Counted from the first letter of the stretch, positions 7,683 through 15,401 are shown. The stretch: 46,262 nt of DNA from CAYFQV01 sp964413635 (GCA_964413635.1 CAYPTH010000013.1:1-46262), one strand, 5' to 3'. The notes: generated by a model from the letters alone, not told the origin. Numbers and translations: made by a program.

Positions 7683-9041
7683 ATGAAGGTACAATCAAGA
7701 AAGGTACAATCAAGAATGGGCAATTCGGAAGTTTCAACCTTCACCGGGGCCGACGGGATCCACGCGTTTGTGGAGACCCGGCGGGAGCCGGAGTGGATGC
7801 GGGACATACGCCTTCGCGCGAAGGAGCGTTTCTTTGAGATGGGCTGGCCCACCGCGCAGGACGAGGAGTGGCGCCGCACCGACATTTCCATGTACGACTT
7901 CGATGCGTACAGCTACGAGAGCACCGTACACGGCGCCTTGCCGGAGATCGACGTTCCGGAAGGTTACGCGGGGATTTTGCGCTTTGATGGCGGGGAATCC
8001 GTCGGTGCAGGTCTGGATCCGGAGCTTGCGAAGAAGGGAGTGATCTTTACGTCCCTGGCGCACATTCTGTCTGAGGAGCAACAGAACCACTCGGAGAATC
8101 GCCGCGCCTTCTTCGACCACGTCGAGCGCATCATGAAGCATAGCGCCACGACCGGCGACAACCGCATGTACGCCTGGCACTACGCACTCTGGAACCAAGG
8201 CGGGGTGGTATACATTCCCCGAAACGTTGCGCTCGAGAAGCCCCTCCTCATTGAAATGCACCAGACGGGCGACGTCGTCCGCTTCCCGCACGTTGCCGTG
8301 GTGGTGGAAGAGGGCGCCGAGGCAAAGGTTATCGAATGGCTAAGCGGAAGCGAAGAGGGCGAGACGGTGGTGAACGAGGGCTTCGACGGATACGTCGGAC
8401 CCGGCGGGCATCTCGGCTACTTCACCGTTCACAACCTGAACATTGACTCAACGACATTCTCAAACGGCACGATCCGCGTCGATCGCGACGCAACTCTGCA
8501 CCATTTCGTCTCGGTCTTCGGCGGGCTTCTCACAAAGGTGCGATTCGACGCGAATCTGCTTGGGCCGGGGGCGGACGTCGTCTTGGACGGCCTCTACTTC
8601 GCCCATGAGGACCAACACATGGATCTCCGCACCGTTCAGAACCACAAGGCGCCACACGCCAACAGCCGTACCTTTTATAAGGGAGCCGTGAAGGACGAGT
8701 CGCGAAGCGTCTACCAGGGGCTGATTGCCGTCGACCACAGCGCCGTACAGACCGACGCCTACCTGACAAACAACAACCTCATTCTGAATGACGGGTCTCG
8801 GGCCGATTCCATTCCGAGCCTCGAGATCAACACCGACGACGTGAAGTGCAGCCACGGTTCTACGACCGGCAAGGTCGATGCCGACCAGCTCTTCTACCTC
8901 CAGAGTCGCGGCTACTCCCTCAAGGAAGCCAAGTCGATGTTGGTCCAGGGCTTCTTTGACGAGATCATCTCCCGCCTTCCCGAGGTTATTCAGGAATCGG
9001 TACGCGAGATTGTTATCGAACGAATCCGCGAAGATATCTAG
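7683..9041 (+). CDS. sufD: Fe-S cluster assembly protein SufD
   Basis: Partner of SufB in the SufBC2D scaffold. The 452-residue product has the SufD N-terminal helical region (EPEWMRDIRLRAKERFFEMGWPTAQDEEWRRTD), the beta-helix, and the C-terminal SLEINTDDVKCSHGSTTGKVDADQLFYLQSRG region, in which KCSHG-GK is the SufB/D signature. Two starts are possible: 7683, and 7716 after a duplicated 15-bp unit that adds KVQSRKVQSR. Neither has a good Shine-Dalgarno. The hairpin at 7650-7671 precedes it. I use 7683 but 7716 (441 residues) is equally reasonable. Confidence 0.93.
   Translation: MKVQSRKVQSRMGNSEVSTFTGADGIHAFVETRREPEWMRDIRLRAKERFFEMGWPTAQDEEWRRTDISMYDFDAYSYESTVHGALPEIDVPEGYAGILRFDGGESVGAGLDPELAKKGVIFTSLAHILSEEQQNHSENRRAFFDHVERIMKHSATTGDNRMYAWHYALWNQGGVVYIPRNVALEKPLLIEMHQTGDVVRFPHVAVVVEEGAEAKVIEWLSGSEEGETVVNEGFDGYVGPGGHLGYFTVHNLNIDSTTFSNGTIRVDRDATLHHFVSVFGGLLTKVRFDANLLGPGADVVLDGLYFAHEDQHMDLRTVQNHKAPHANSRTFYKGAVKDESRSVYQGLIAVDHSAVQTDAYLTNNNLILNDGSRADSIPSLEINTDDVKCSHGSTTGKVDADQLFYLQSRGYSLKEAKSMLVQGFFDEIISRLPEVIQESVREIVIERIREDI
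7686..7715. repeat. Tandem 15-bp duplication at the sufD start
   Basis: AAGGTACAATCAAGA occurs twice without a gap (7686-7700 and 7701-7715), and each copy lies directly next to an in-frame ATG (7683 and 7716). The unit is a multiple of three, so it adds five codons per copy without breaking the frame. Confidence 0.9.
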
Positions 9042-9069
9042 CTCAAGCGGGCGAAACGGTACACCAGTC

Positions 9070-9372
9070 ATGGCACAGTGGAGAAAAGCAGTTGCCGTCG
9101 ATGACCTCGAGGGCCCTTACAAGTTTGTCGTTCGACGTAAGGAGATTGCAATCTTCAAGCTCGACGACGGTGTGTACGCAACGGACAACTCCTGTTCCCA
9201 CGAGTACTCCCCGCTCTCCGAGGGGCTTATTCTCGATGACGACGTATACTGTCCCAAACACGGCTCCCGCTTCGAAATTCGCACCGGCGCCGTAAAGGAC
9301 TTCCCGGCGACGCAAGCCATTAAGACCTATCCCGTCAAAGTCGAGGACGGGTGGGTCTACGTAATGGTATAG
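9070..9372 (+). CDS. Rieske [2Fe-2S] ferredoxin-like protein
   Basis: Small soluble Rieske protein that would carry electrons, or act with the Suf system as an assembly client or accessory. The 100-residue product has both cluster motifs, Cys42-Ser-His44 and Cys61-Pro-Lys-His64, separated by 16 residues, and the usual ending KTYPVKVEDGWVYVMV. This is the NirD/ferredoxin-component type rather than a membrane bc1 Rieske; no membrane segment is present. It follows sufD by 28 bp and precedes sua5 by 9 bp. Rieske genes at the end of suf operons are known in several phyla, so a link to Fe-S biogenesis is likely but not proven. Confidence 0.9.
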   Translation: MAQWRKAVAVDDLEGPYKFVVRRKEIAIFKLDDGVYATDNSCSHEYSPLSEGLILDDDVYCPKHGSRFEIRTGAVKDFPATQAIKTYPVKVEDGWVYVMV

Positions 9373-9381
9373 TGTCGTCCC

Positions 9382-10455
9382 GTGTCTCGCGAAACCCGAA
9401 TCAGCAGGAACCCTCCAACACCCCGTGAGATCGATTCCGCCGCGGAGATGATCACGAGTGGAGGCATTGTCGTGTTCCCCACGGAGACCGTCTACGGCCT
9501 CGGGGCCGACGCCGGCAATGACACGGCCTGCCGCAGGATCTTTTCAGCCAAGGGGCGACCCGTCGACAATCCCTTGATTGTTCACCTTGCCTCCGCGCAT
9601 ATGGTGAAGCGTGTGGTTGGAGAGGTGCCGCCGCTCGCGCAGAAGCTTTTCCACGCCTTTAGCCCGGGGCCGCTCTCCGTCGTGTTACCCGTGGCGGCGA
9701 CTCCGGCGGCGGGGTCGCCGCCACGGGGGAGCGGCCGGTCCGCGCCTGCCCAAAGCCCTCCCTCCCCGGCGGTAACCGCGGGGCAGACCACCGTCGCGGT
9801 CCGCATTCCCTCCCATCCCGTGGCCCGGGACTTCTTACGCGCATGCAATGTCCCCGTCGCCGCGCCGAGTGCCAACGCCTCCGGCCGGCCGAGCCCAACC
9901 AGCGCCGCCATGGCGTATCGCGACATGGCCGGCCGGGTAGAGCTCATCCTCGACGGCGGTCCCTGCATCCACGGCGTCGAGTCCACCGTCGTCGCGGTTG
10001 GCGCAGGCATTACGATCTATCGGGAGGGCGCAATTACGCGAGAGATGATTCGCGACCTCGTTGGCGACGGGGTCGAGCTGCGTGACCCCGCCGGCCATGC
10101 GCTCATCCACGCTCCCTCCCCTGGAATGCGGCACGCCCACTATCGTCCGGCCGCGACGGTGCTCGCCGTCGAGGGCGGTGAGATGGCCGCAACGCTGCGC
10201 GAGAGCGCAGCGTACGGCCCCGGCACGGCAATTTTCCTCGTGGACGGGGCGGGCGCCTCGACAGCGGTTCGCAGCGTGCCGTCCGGATGGACCGTGCTGC
10301 GCATGCCCGACCTCGCGTCCTACGCCCAGGGTTTGTACCAGGCACTGGTTGACGCCGACGAGCGGGGGGACTCGGTTGTTGTTGCCGAATTGCCGCCGCC
10401 GGTGGGAATTGGCCGGGCCATCCGTGATCGATTGCTGCGAGCCGCCGGGCAGTGA
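9382..10455 (+). CDS. sua5: Threonylcarbamoyl-AMP synthase, Sua5 type
   Basis: Makes threonylcarbamoyl-AMP from threonine, bicarbonate and ATP, the first step of t6A37 modification of ANN-decoding tRNAs. The 357-residue product has the YrdC domain (PTETVYGLGADA, then AKGRPVDNPLIVHL) and an extra C-terminal Sua5 domain, which separates it from the shorter TsaC. Between the strands ending SVVLP and TVAVRIPSH there is an unusual Pro/Ala/Ser-rich insert (about residues 105-133) encoded by GC-rich DNA with an 11-bp inverted repeat. GTG start at 9382; no Shine-Dalgarno is visible. MtaB, encoded convergently (11032-12432), acts on the same t6A product. Confidence 0.92.
   Translation: MSRETRISRNPPTPREIDSAAEMITSGGIVVFPTETVYGLGADAGNDTACRRIFSAKGRPVDNPLIVHLASAHMVKRVVGEVPPLAQKLFHAFSPGPLSVVLPVAATPAAGSPPRGSGRSAPAQSPPSPAVTAGQTTVAVRIPSHPVARDFLRACNVPVAAPSANASGRPSPTSAAMAYRDMAGRVELILDGGPCIHGVESTVVAVGAGITIYREGAITREMIRDLVGDGVELRDPAGHALIHAPSPGMRHAHYRPAATVLAVEGGEMAATLRESAAYGPGTAIFLVDGAGASTAVRSVPSGWTVLRMPDLASYAQGLYQALVDADERGDSVVVAELPPPVGIGRAIRDRLLRAAGQ
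9691..9724. repeat. 11-bp inverted repeat inside sua5
   Basis: GTGGCGGCGAC (9691-9701) and its exact complement GTCGCCGCCAC (9714-9724) are separated by 12 bp. It lies in the part of sua5 that encodes the non-conserved insert, and can form a strong hairpin in DNA or mRNA. Confidence 0.8.
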
Positions 10456-10471
10456 GAGCCGTTTGCGAGAG

Positions 10472-11035
10472 TTACTCCGCGGTGCCGGAAGGTGCGCGGA
10501 GCTCCCGGGCGCCCGCAATCAGGCGCGCGACTGCGTCCAGCGCCGCCTCGGCCGCCTTGCCACGCATTTGCGGAACCAGAAGGGGAATGATCTGTTGAGG
10601 CTCAAAGAAGGTCTCTGCCGCGCCGAGGAGCCACCACAAGAGGAGCGAGACCGTTGGTTCTACGGCTTCTTCCGCGGTGACGGTGGCGGCGTCGTCCGGG
10701 AGGACGCGAACGGAGACCGTTTCGAGGCCTGGATTGACAAGGAGGTCGGGGCGGTAACTTGCGCTCCCGCGACGGACGGTGTGAATAAGCGCCGGCTCCT
10801 GCCGGACGGCACCGGCAAATGCAAAGATCACCGCCGTCGCGTCAATGGCGTCGTCACGACCCACGAGGTATGCGAAGCGCGCCACCGCCCGGGGACCGCC
10901 GTGGTCGAGGACGTAGGCACGAACATCGTCCTGCTCAAAGACTTCAACGGGAGCAATCGTTCGACTTCGCTTCAAGCCCTCACGCTCACGAAGAGCCGCA
11001 AGGAGCTCGTGCGAGTCGGTGGCTAGGTGAATCAT
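10472..11035 (-). CDS. Hypothetical protein, last gene of the miaB-mtaB operon
   Basis: I do not recognise this 187-residue protein. It has no signal peptide. Residues 1-110 look alpha/beta with alternating hydrophobic strands (TIAPVEVFEQDDVRAYVLDH). Residues 125-150 are hydrophobic (VEPTVSLLLWWLLGAAETFF) and could be a buried helix or a single membrane segment. Its ATG overlaps the mtaB stop codon by 4 bp (ATGA), so it is translationally coupled to mtaB. The frame is credible because codon use matches its neighbours and because of this overlap; it converges on sua5 with a 16-bp gap. No function is proposed. Confidence 0.65.
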   Translation of the reverse strand: MIHLATDSHELLAALREREGLKRSRTIAPVEVFEQDDVRAYVLDHGGPRAVARFAYLVGRDDAIDATAVIFAFAGAVRQEPALIHTVRRGSASYRPDLLVNPGLETVSVRVLPDDAATVTAEEAVEPTVSLLLWWLLGAAETFFEPQQIIPLLVPQMRGKAAEAALDAVARLIAGARELRAPSGTAE

Positions 11036-12432
11036 AGCGCCTGTCCGAAGAGGATCGGATCCTCACCGTCGCCGAGACCGGTCAGTTTGACCGGGACCAT
11101 TGCGTTTCGAGGTGCAACGTGGAGGCGCCCTTCTCTGGTGAGCCGCACGGGCACGTAATGCTCCCCGTAGCCGTGCTCTCGTTCCGCATCGGGTTCGGGC
11201 CGCTCAACCAGCACATGTTGCCTCGCGCCGATCAGTGTCTCTCGGTACCGTCGCTTGTTCTCCGCTGCAATCCTTCGAATCTCTTCCGCCCGGCGCGTCT
11301 TCACGGCGTTGTCGACGTGGTCCGGGTAGCGCGCCGCCCGGGTTCGCGAGCGCAGGGAGTAGGGGAAGGTGTGAATGTGGGTGAAAGCGATGGTCCTGGC
11401 CATGGCTGCGGTGGCCTGGAAGTCTGCATCCGTCTCGCCGGGAAAGCCGACAATAACGTCGGTGGTGAAGTTGAAGTCGGGTCGCTTACCGCGGATGCGC
11501 TCCACGATTGCGTGAAACTGCGCCGTGTCGTACTGGCGACGCATTTTGAGAAGAATGCGATCACTGCCGCTCTGCAAACAGAGGTGGAGGTGGGGGCACA
11601 TCTTGGGATGCAGGAGAACGTCGTAGAAACGCTCGTCGAGGCTGTCCGGCTCGAGTGAGGAGATGCGCAGGCGAAAGTCGCCGGTCACATTCAATACGCG
11701 CTCCACGAGGCCGGAGAAGCTCGTCTCTCCGTCGCGGTAGCGGCTCATGTTCACCCCGGTGAGAACAATCTCCCGCGCCCCCGCTTCGACGTTCCGTGCA
11801 ACGTCGCGCTCTACGTCCGCCGCCGAGCGGCTGGTCGCTCGACCCCGGACATAGGGCACAATGCAGAAGGTACAGAAGTTGTCGCATCCGTCCTGCACCT
11901 TCACGGTCGTCCGGGTGTGAAAGAGCGTCGCCGATCGGTAGTCGAAGAGCTTGGGATCGAGGTCCCCCGGGTTGAGTAACTCTCCCCGCCGGCGCGCCTC
12001 CACCAGCTCGACGATACGCGATTTCCGCGGATTGTCGACCAGGAGGAAGCGGTTGTCCTTCTCATAGCTTTCCTTGTGACTCTCCGCGAAGCAGCCGGTG
12101 AGAACGACGACCGGATTGCCCCCCGCGCCGTGCGAAGGCCCGTCGGGCGCGGCGGTTGCCGCGGACACCGCCGGCCCGTCGGTGGTATCTGCCCCGCTTG
12201 TCCTCAGCGTTCGGTACAAGAGCTTGCGCGACTTGCGATCCGCCCTGTTCGTGACGGTGCAGGTGTTGAGGACGTAGACGTCCGCCTCTTCTTCAAAGGG
12301 GACAACGGTGTAGCCGGCATCCGTGAAGTCCGCCGCGACGGAGTCGGTCTCGTATTGATTGAGCTTGCAACCGAGGGTCTGGAACGCTACCCGGGGGCTC
12401 TCGGCGGCGGACTGCGACGTTGAACCCGACAT
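11032..12432 (-). CDS. mtaB: tRNA t6A37 methylthiotransferase MtaB
   Basis: Radical-SAM enzyme with two [4Fe-4S] clusters that converts t6A37 to ms2t6A37 in tRNA. The 466-residue product has the N-terminal UPF0004 domain with cysteines 22, 58 and 114, the radical-SAM motif CDNFCTFC (Cys183, 187, 190), and a C-terminal TRAM-like region. The opening LGCKLNQYETD is the MtaB signature; MiaB has LGCQMN. An Ala/Gly/Pro-rich insert at about 78-106 interrupts the N-terminal domain and is not typical. It starts 2 bp after the miaB stop and overlaps the next gene by 4 bp. It depends on the Fe-S clusters made by the suf system encoded nearby and on Sua5 product. Confidence 0.95.
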   Translation of the reverse strand: MSGSTSQSAAESPRVAFQTLGCKLNQYETDSVAADFTDAGYTVVPFEEEADVYVLNTCTVTNRADRKSRKLLYRTLRTSGADTTDGPAVSAATAAPDGPSHGAGGNPVVVLTGCFAESHKESYEKDNRFLLVDNPRKSRIVELVEARRRGELLNPGDLDPKLFDYRSATLFHTRTTVKVQDGCDNFCTFCIVPYVRGRATSRSAADVERDVARNVEAGAREIVLTGVNMSRYRDGETSFSGLVERVLNVTGDFRLRISSLEPDSLDERFYDVLLHPKMCPHLHLCLQSGSDRILLKMRRQYDTAQFHAIVERIRGKRPDFNFTTDVIVGFPGETDADFQATAAMARTIAFTHIHTFPYSLRSRTRAARYPDHVDNAVKTRRAEEIRRIAAENKRRYRETLIGARQHVLVERPEPDAEREHGYGEHYVPVRLTREGRLHVAPRNAMVPVKLTGLGDGEDPILFGQAL

Positions 12433-12434
12433 TG

Positions 12435-13784
12435 CTAGGCGACGCCGACCGGCTCCGGCGCGGCGACGAGCTCACCGGTCAGAGAGAGCTCGGCGCAATC
12501 CGTAATGCGGAGACGGGCAAAGGTGCCGATGAGATTCTCGTTGCTGCTTGGAAAGCGTACAATAAGGCGACCCTCGGTCTTTGCGCTGAGGTATCCCGGC
12601 TTGCGGTCGTTTCCTTCTACCAAGACCTCGACCTCCGTTCCGATCAGAGACTGGTTGTACGCGTAGGAGATGCGCTTGAGAAGCTCCGAAAGCTCGGCAT
12701 GGCGTCTCTTCTTTTCCTCTTGGGGTACATCGTCCTCCCATCGGGCGCTTGCCGCGCCGGGACGGGGGGAGTACATGGCCACGTACGCCATGTTGTAGCG
12801 AAACTCCTCCATTGCCGCACGGGTCTTCTCGAACTGTGCCTGCGTCTCTCCGGCAAAGCCCACAATGATGTCGGTGAATAGCGTTGCGGTCGGGAGGATC
12901 CGTCGGATGCTGTCGACCACCTGGCGGTACCGCTCGGTGCCGTGGTTGCGATTCATCCGCAAGAGCACCTTGTCGTCGCCGGACTGAATGGGAAGGTGAA
13001 TCTGCTTTGCCAGGTGGTCGTACTCCGCGATAACCTCCAAGACCTCGTCGGTCATGTCCCGCGGATGCGGTGAGGTGAAGTACACCCAGAACTTCTTTCC
13101 GCTTCGCTTGCCGAGCTCTCCCACTGCGCGCAGAAGCTCGGCGAAGGTGATCTCGTCGGAGCGGCGGTCGAGACCGTAGGAGTTCACGTTCTGTCCGAGA
13201 AGGGTGATTGCCCGGTAGTCACGCGCTACGAGCTCCTCGATCTCAGACAGGATCTCTGCCGAGGGACGAGACACCTCACGGCCGCGCGTGTAGGGGACGG
13301 CGCAGAAGGTACAGAACTTGTCGCAGCCGTTTTGGATTGGCACGTATGCCTCAAAGGTGGAGGTGTATGTCGGTTTGACGTGCCAGTACTCGCTGTCCGG
13401 ACTCGGCCCGGCGATATTGGCTCCCCTAGGCGCCGCCGGCGATACGACGCCGTACTGACGGATCATGTCGGGAAGCTGGGGCAACTCTTGAATGGAAAAG
13501 ACAAAGTCGAAGCGGTCGAGAAACTTCTCGCGGTCGGCGGGGAGAATGCACCCGGAGGCGAAGGTGATCAGGTGCTTGCGCTCCTTCCAGCTGTTCCACC
13601 GGTGAATCTTTGAGTAGACCTTGTCGATTGCCTTCTGCCGCACCGAGCAGGCGACGATGCCGAGGAGGTTCGCGTCCTCCTCCTTGTCCGTGCGCTCGTA
13701 GCCCATGCCCTCGAGGACGGAGCGAATGCGTTCAGAGTCTGATAGATTCATCTGGCAGCCGAGTGGCACCAAGCAATACTTCAT
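12435..13784 (-). CDS. miaB: tRNA i6A37 methylthiotransferase MiaB
   Basis: Radical-SAM enzyme that adds methylthio to isopentenyladenosine-37 of tRNAs reading UNN codons. The 449-residue product has the UPF0004 domain with cysteines 10, 46 and 79 (MKYCLVPLGCQMNLSDSERI), the radical-SAM motif CDKFCTFC (154, 158, 161), VPYTRGREVSRP, and a C-terminal TRAM domain from about residue 385. The ATG at 13784 follows AAGGATA; frames extending further upstream run into the previous gene. It lies 17 bp after the reductase gene and 2 bp before mtaB, so the two methylthiotransferases are co-expressed. Confidence 0.96.
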   Translation of the reverse strand: MKYCLVPLGCQMNLSDSERIRSVLEGMGYERTDKEEDANLLGIVACSVRQKAIDKVYSKIHRWNSWKERKHLITFASGCILPADREKFLDRFDFVFSIQELPQLPDMIRQYGVVSPAAPRGANIAGPSPDSEYWHVKPTYTSTFEAYVPIQNGCDKFCTFCAVPYTRGREVSRPSAEILSEIEELVARDYRAITLLGQNVNSYGLDRRSDEITFAELLRAVGELGKRSGKKFWVYFTSPHPRDMTDEVLEVIAEYDHLAKQIHLPIQSGDDKVLLRMNRNHGTERYRQVVDSIRRILPTATLFTDIIVGFAGETQAQFEKTRAAMEEFRYNMAYVAMYSPRPGAASARWEDDVPQEEKKRRHAELSELLKRISYAYNQSLIGTEVEVLVEGNDRKPGYLSAKTEGRLIVRFPSSNENLIGTFARLRITDCAELSLTGELVAAPEPVGVA

Positions 13785-13801
13785 TGCGCGTATCCTTGTA
13801 T

Positions 13802-14473
13802 TTAGAAGTACACCTCTGCGTGGATATCGTCCGAGGTGACGCCTTTGTCGCGGAGAATGTCGTAAGCCTCGTAGATCATGTCGCAGTTCCCGCAAAGATA
13901 GCACCGTGATTCCGGATCGATGTCATGTTCCCGAAGCCAATCCGTGGTCCGGCCGGAAAAGTCGCCGCCGGATTCTCGTGATATGCAGGCTATCCGGCTT
14001 TCCGGACGATACTCGTCCCAATTGTACAGCTCATTAGTGTAACGGACCCCGTGCACAAGCGTATAGCTGAGGTCGGGATAGGCGCGCACAAATGAGCGGA
14101 ACGGGGATATCCCGGTTCCCGTTGAGACGAAAAGGAGCGGTTTGCTCCTCTCCGCCTCGGGGATCGTGAAGAAGCCGAAGGGGCCTTCGACGCGAAGTGC
14201 GGTACCCGGAGTGACCTGCGAAAGCTTCCGCGAAACCAAGCCCGAATCAACGAGCTTCACGAGGATGGCCATGGTCTCATCCTCGGGGGCGGAGTAGAGC
14301 GAATACTCACGCATTTCGATGTCATTGGGCAAGCCGACGTTGATGTATTGTCCAGCCTCGAAGGTGAAACCGTCGCGGCCCATCTCGATTGTGAATGTCG
14401 AATCCGTGAGCCACTCGATGCTTCGGACCGAATGGGTGACCTGTTCCCGGGTCGCGTGCGTAACTGTTGCCAT
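13802..14473 (-). CDS. Ferredoxin-NADP+ reductase-like FAD/NAD(P) oxidoreductase
   Basis: Flavoprotein that moves electrons between NAD(P)H and a small carrier such as ferredoxin or flavodoxin. The 223-residue product has an FAD-binding barrel with the RxYS motif (Arg55, Tyr57, Ser58 in MREYSLYS), the NAD(P) phosphate loop STGTGISPFRSF (118-128), a CGN segment and the terminal EVYF typical of the FNR superfamily. It heads the miaB-mtaB operon, so a plausible role is supplying reducing electrons to the radical-SAM enzymes. It has no Shine-Dalgarno and a near-consensus promoter whose -10 lies 8 nt before the ATG, indicating a leaderless message. Confidence 0.9.
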   Translation of the reverse strand: MATVTHATREQVTHSVRSIEWLTDSTFTIEMGRDGFTFEAGQYINVGLPNDIEMREYSLYSAPEDETMAILVKLVDSGLVSRKLSQVTPGTALRVEGPFGFFTIPEAERSKPLLFVSTGTGISPFRSFVRAYPDLSYTLVHGVRYTNELYNWDEYRPESRIACISRESGGDFSGRTTDWLREHDIDPESRCYLCGNCDMIYEAYDILRDKGVTSDDIHAEVYF

Positions 14474-14481
14474 GTGATGCT

Positions 14482-14509
14482 AGTATACAAACAGGAGCAA
14501 ATCAGTCAA
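14482..14509 (-). promoter_or_regulatory. Strong promoter of the fnr-miaB-mtaB operon, leaderless type
   Basis: Read on the minus strand: TTGACT (14509-14504), 16-bp spacer, TATACT (14487-14482). Eight bases separate the -10 from the ATG at 14473, so the transcript would begin at or within about 2 nt of the start codon. Confidence 0.75.
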
Positions 14510-14615
14510 CAAAGTACGAAAACGCACCGGAGTTGTTACCTTCCGCGAGAACCGTTGTTTGTGTAATTGCAGTTGCTCTTTCTGCCTCCACTGTTTTGGT
14601 TTCATTTTTGCGATG

Positions 14616-14659
14616 GCTCCCAGGGGTTTCACCTCCTTTCCCCTGGGGGCGTTTTTTTT
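14616..14659 (+). terminator. Orphan rho-independent terminator with anti-Shine-Dalgarno loop
   Basis: GCTCCCAGGGG (14616-14626) pairs with CCCCTGGGGGC (14640-14650) over 11 bp with one G-T pair; eight T residues follow (14652-14659). It functions only on the plus strand, yet the nearest plus-strand gene upstream ends at 10455 and both neighbours are on the minus strand. The stretch TCACCTCCTTTC at 14629-14640 is identical to the 3' end of bacterial 16S rRNA. This suggests the end of a small RNA, but I find no strong plus-strand promoter between 14474 and 14615. Confidence 0.75.
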
Positions 14660-14681
14660 GTCCTTTCCCCTCGTGCTCGAT

Positions 14682-15284
14682 TCACGCCGGGGCGAGTTGC
14701 GCCTGGGCGACGGTCGAATAGCTCGGTCCGGCGCTACCGAGGTCACTCTGAATGAGCTCTACCTGTGAAACTGGAATGCGTTCCGGGCCTTGCTCGGCAA
14801 GAACGTTCCGTGCCGACGCCACGAAGCCGGCGAGGGCGCGCGCAACGGTCTTTGGATGCGCCTTCTTCCGCGCATAGCCGACGGTAATGTGCGGGTGAAA
14901 GGGTCGTGTATCAATTTCGAGCTCGAAGTGCTCGAGGCTTGGAATGAGGGCATCATAGATGTGCTGCAGGACGCCGGTCTCGTCGCGCAGACCGACCCAG
15001 ACGACCCGGGGTCTCCTTTGATTCGGGAAGGCGCCGGCACGGTCGAGGGCGACCGTACTGGAAGGAATCCGAGCCACCGTCGCGCCGAAGCTCGCGATAA
15101 GCTCGGGCACGATCTCCTCGGATGTGTCCCCGAGAAAATGCAAGGTAACGTGAAAGTTCTCAGGACGCACCCAGCGGAGCGCGTTCTCATTGTCCTCTTG
15201 CGTTGCGCGTCGCTGAATTTCGCCAAGGATGTGGTGGATTTCGAGGGGCAGTCGGACCCCGAAGAACAGACGCTTTGTGGACAT
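14682..15284 (-). CDS. thpR: RNA 2',3'-cyclic phosphodiesterase ThpR (LigT family)
   Basis: 2H phosphoesterase that hydrolyses RNA 2',3'-cyclic phosphates to 2'-phosphates, and can ligate in reverse. The 200-residue product has both catalytic motifs: His45-Val-Thr47-Leu (ENFHVTLHFLG) and His132-Ile-Thr134 (HPHITVGYAR). Length and the VRPENFHVTLHFLG block match the bacterial ThpR family. No Shine-Dalgarno precedes the ATG at 15284, and a possible promoter ends 6 nt upstream. The neighbouring cyclase gene is divergent. Confidence 0.93.
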   Translation of the reverse strand: MSTKRLFFGVRLPLEIHHILGEIQRRATQEDNENALRWVRPENFHVTLHFLGDTSEEIVPELIASFGATVARIPSSTVALDRAGAFPNQRRPRVVWVGLRDETGVLQHIYDALIPSLEHFELEIDTRPFHPHITVGYARKKAHPKTVARALAGFVASARNVLAEQGPERIPVSQVELIQSDLGSAGPSYSTVAQAQLAPA

Positions 15285-15290
15285 CGTCTC

Positions 15291-15319
15291 AGCGTAGTAT
15301 CTTAGCCATTACCGGTCAA
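15291..15319 (-). promoter_or_regulatory. Possible thpR promoter, leaderless type
   Basis: Minus strand: TTGACC (15319-15314), 17-bp spacer, TACGCT (15296-15291), then 6 nt to the ATG. The -35 is good; the -10 matches at only three positions. Confidence 0.4.
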
Positions 15320-15401
15320 CGAAGCTCTCACGGAGTGCCGGGGGTAGTGTCACGCCGGTATCATGTAAGATACTGTAGATAGACGTGCTATTGGATTCGA
15401 A

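Noticed and set aside
9368..9373. TATAGT before the sua5 GTG as a leaderless promoter
   Set aside because: The hexamer is made by the Val-stop codons of the Rieske gene and no fair -35 lies upstream. The same applies to TATAGT at 19552-19557 before the CrtI-like gene.
14480..14746. 88-codon minus-strand frame around the orphan terminator
   Set aside because: It covers the reductase promoter and the end of thpR, and the purine-rich AAAGGAGGTGA on this strand is too far from any ATG to act as a ribosome-binding site.
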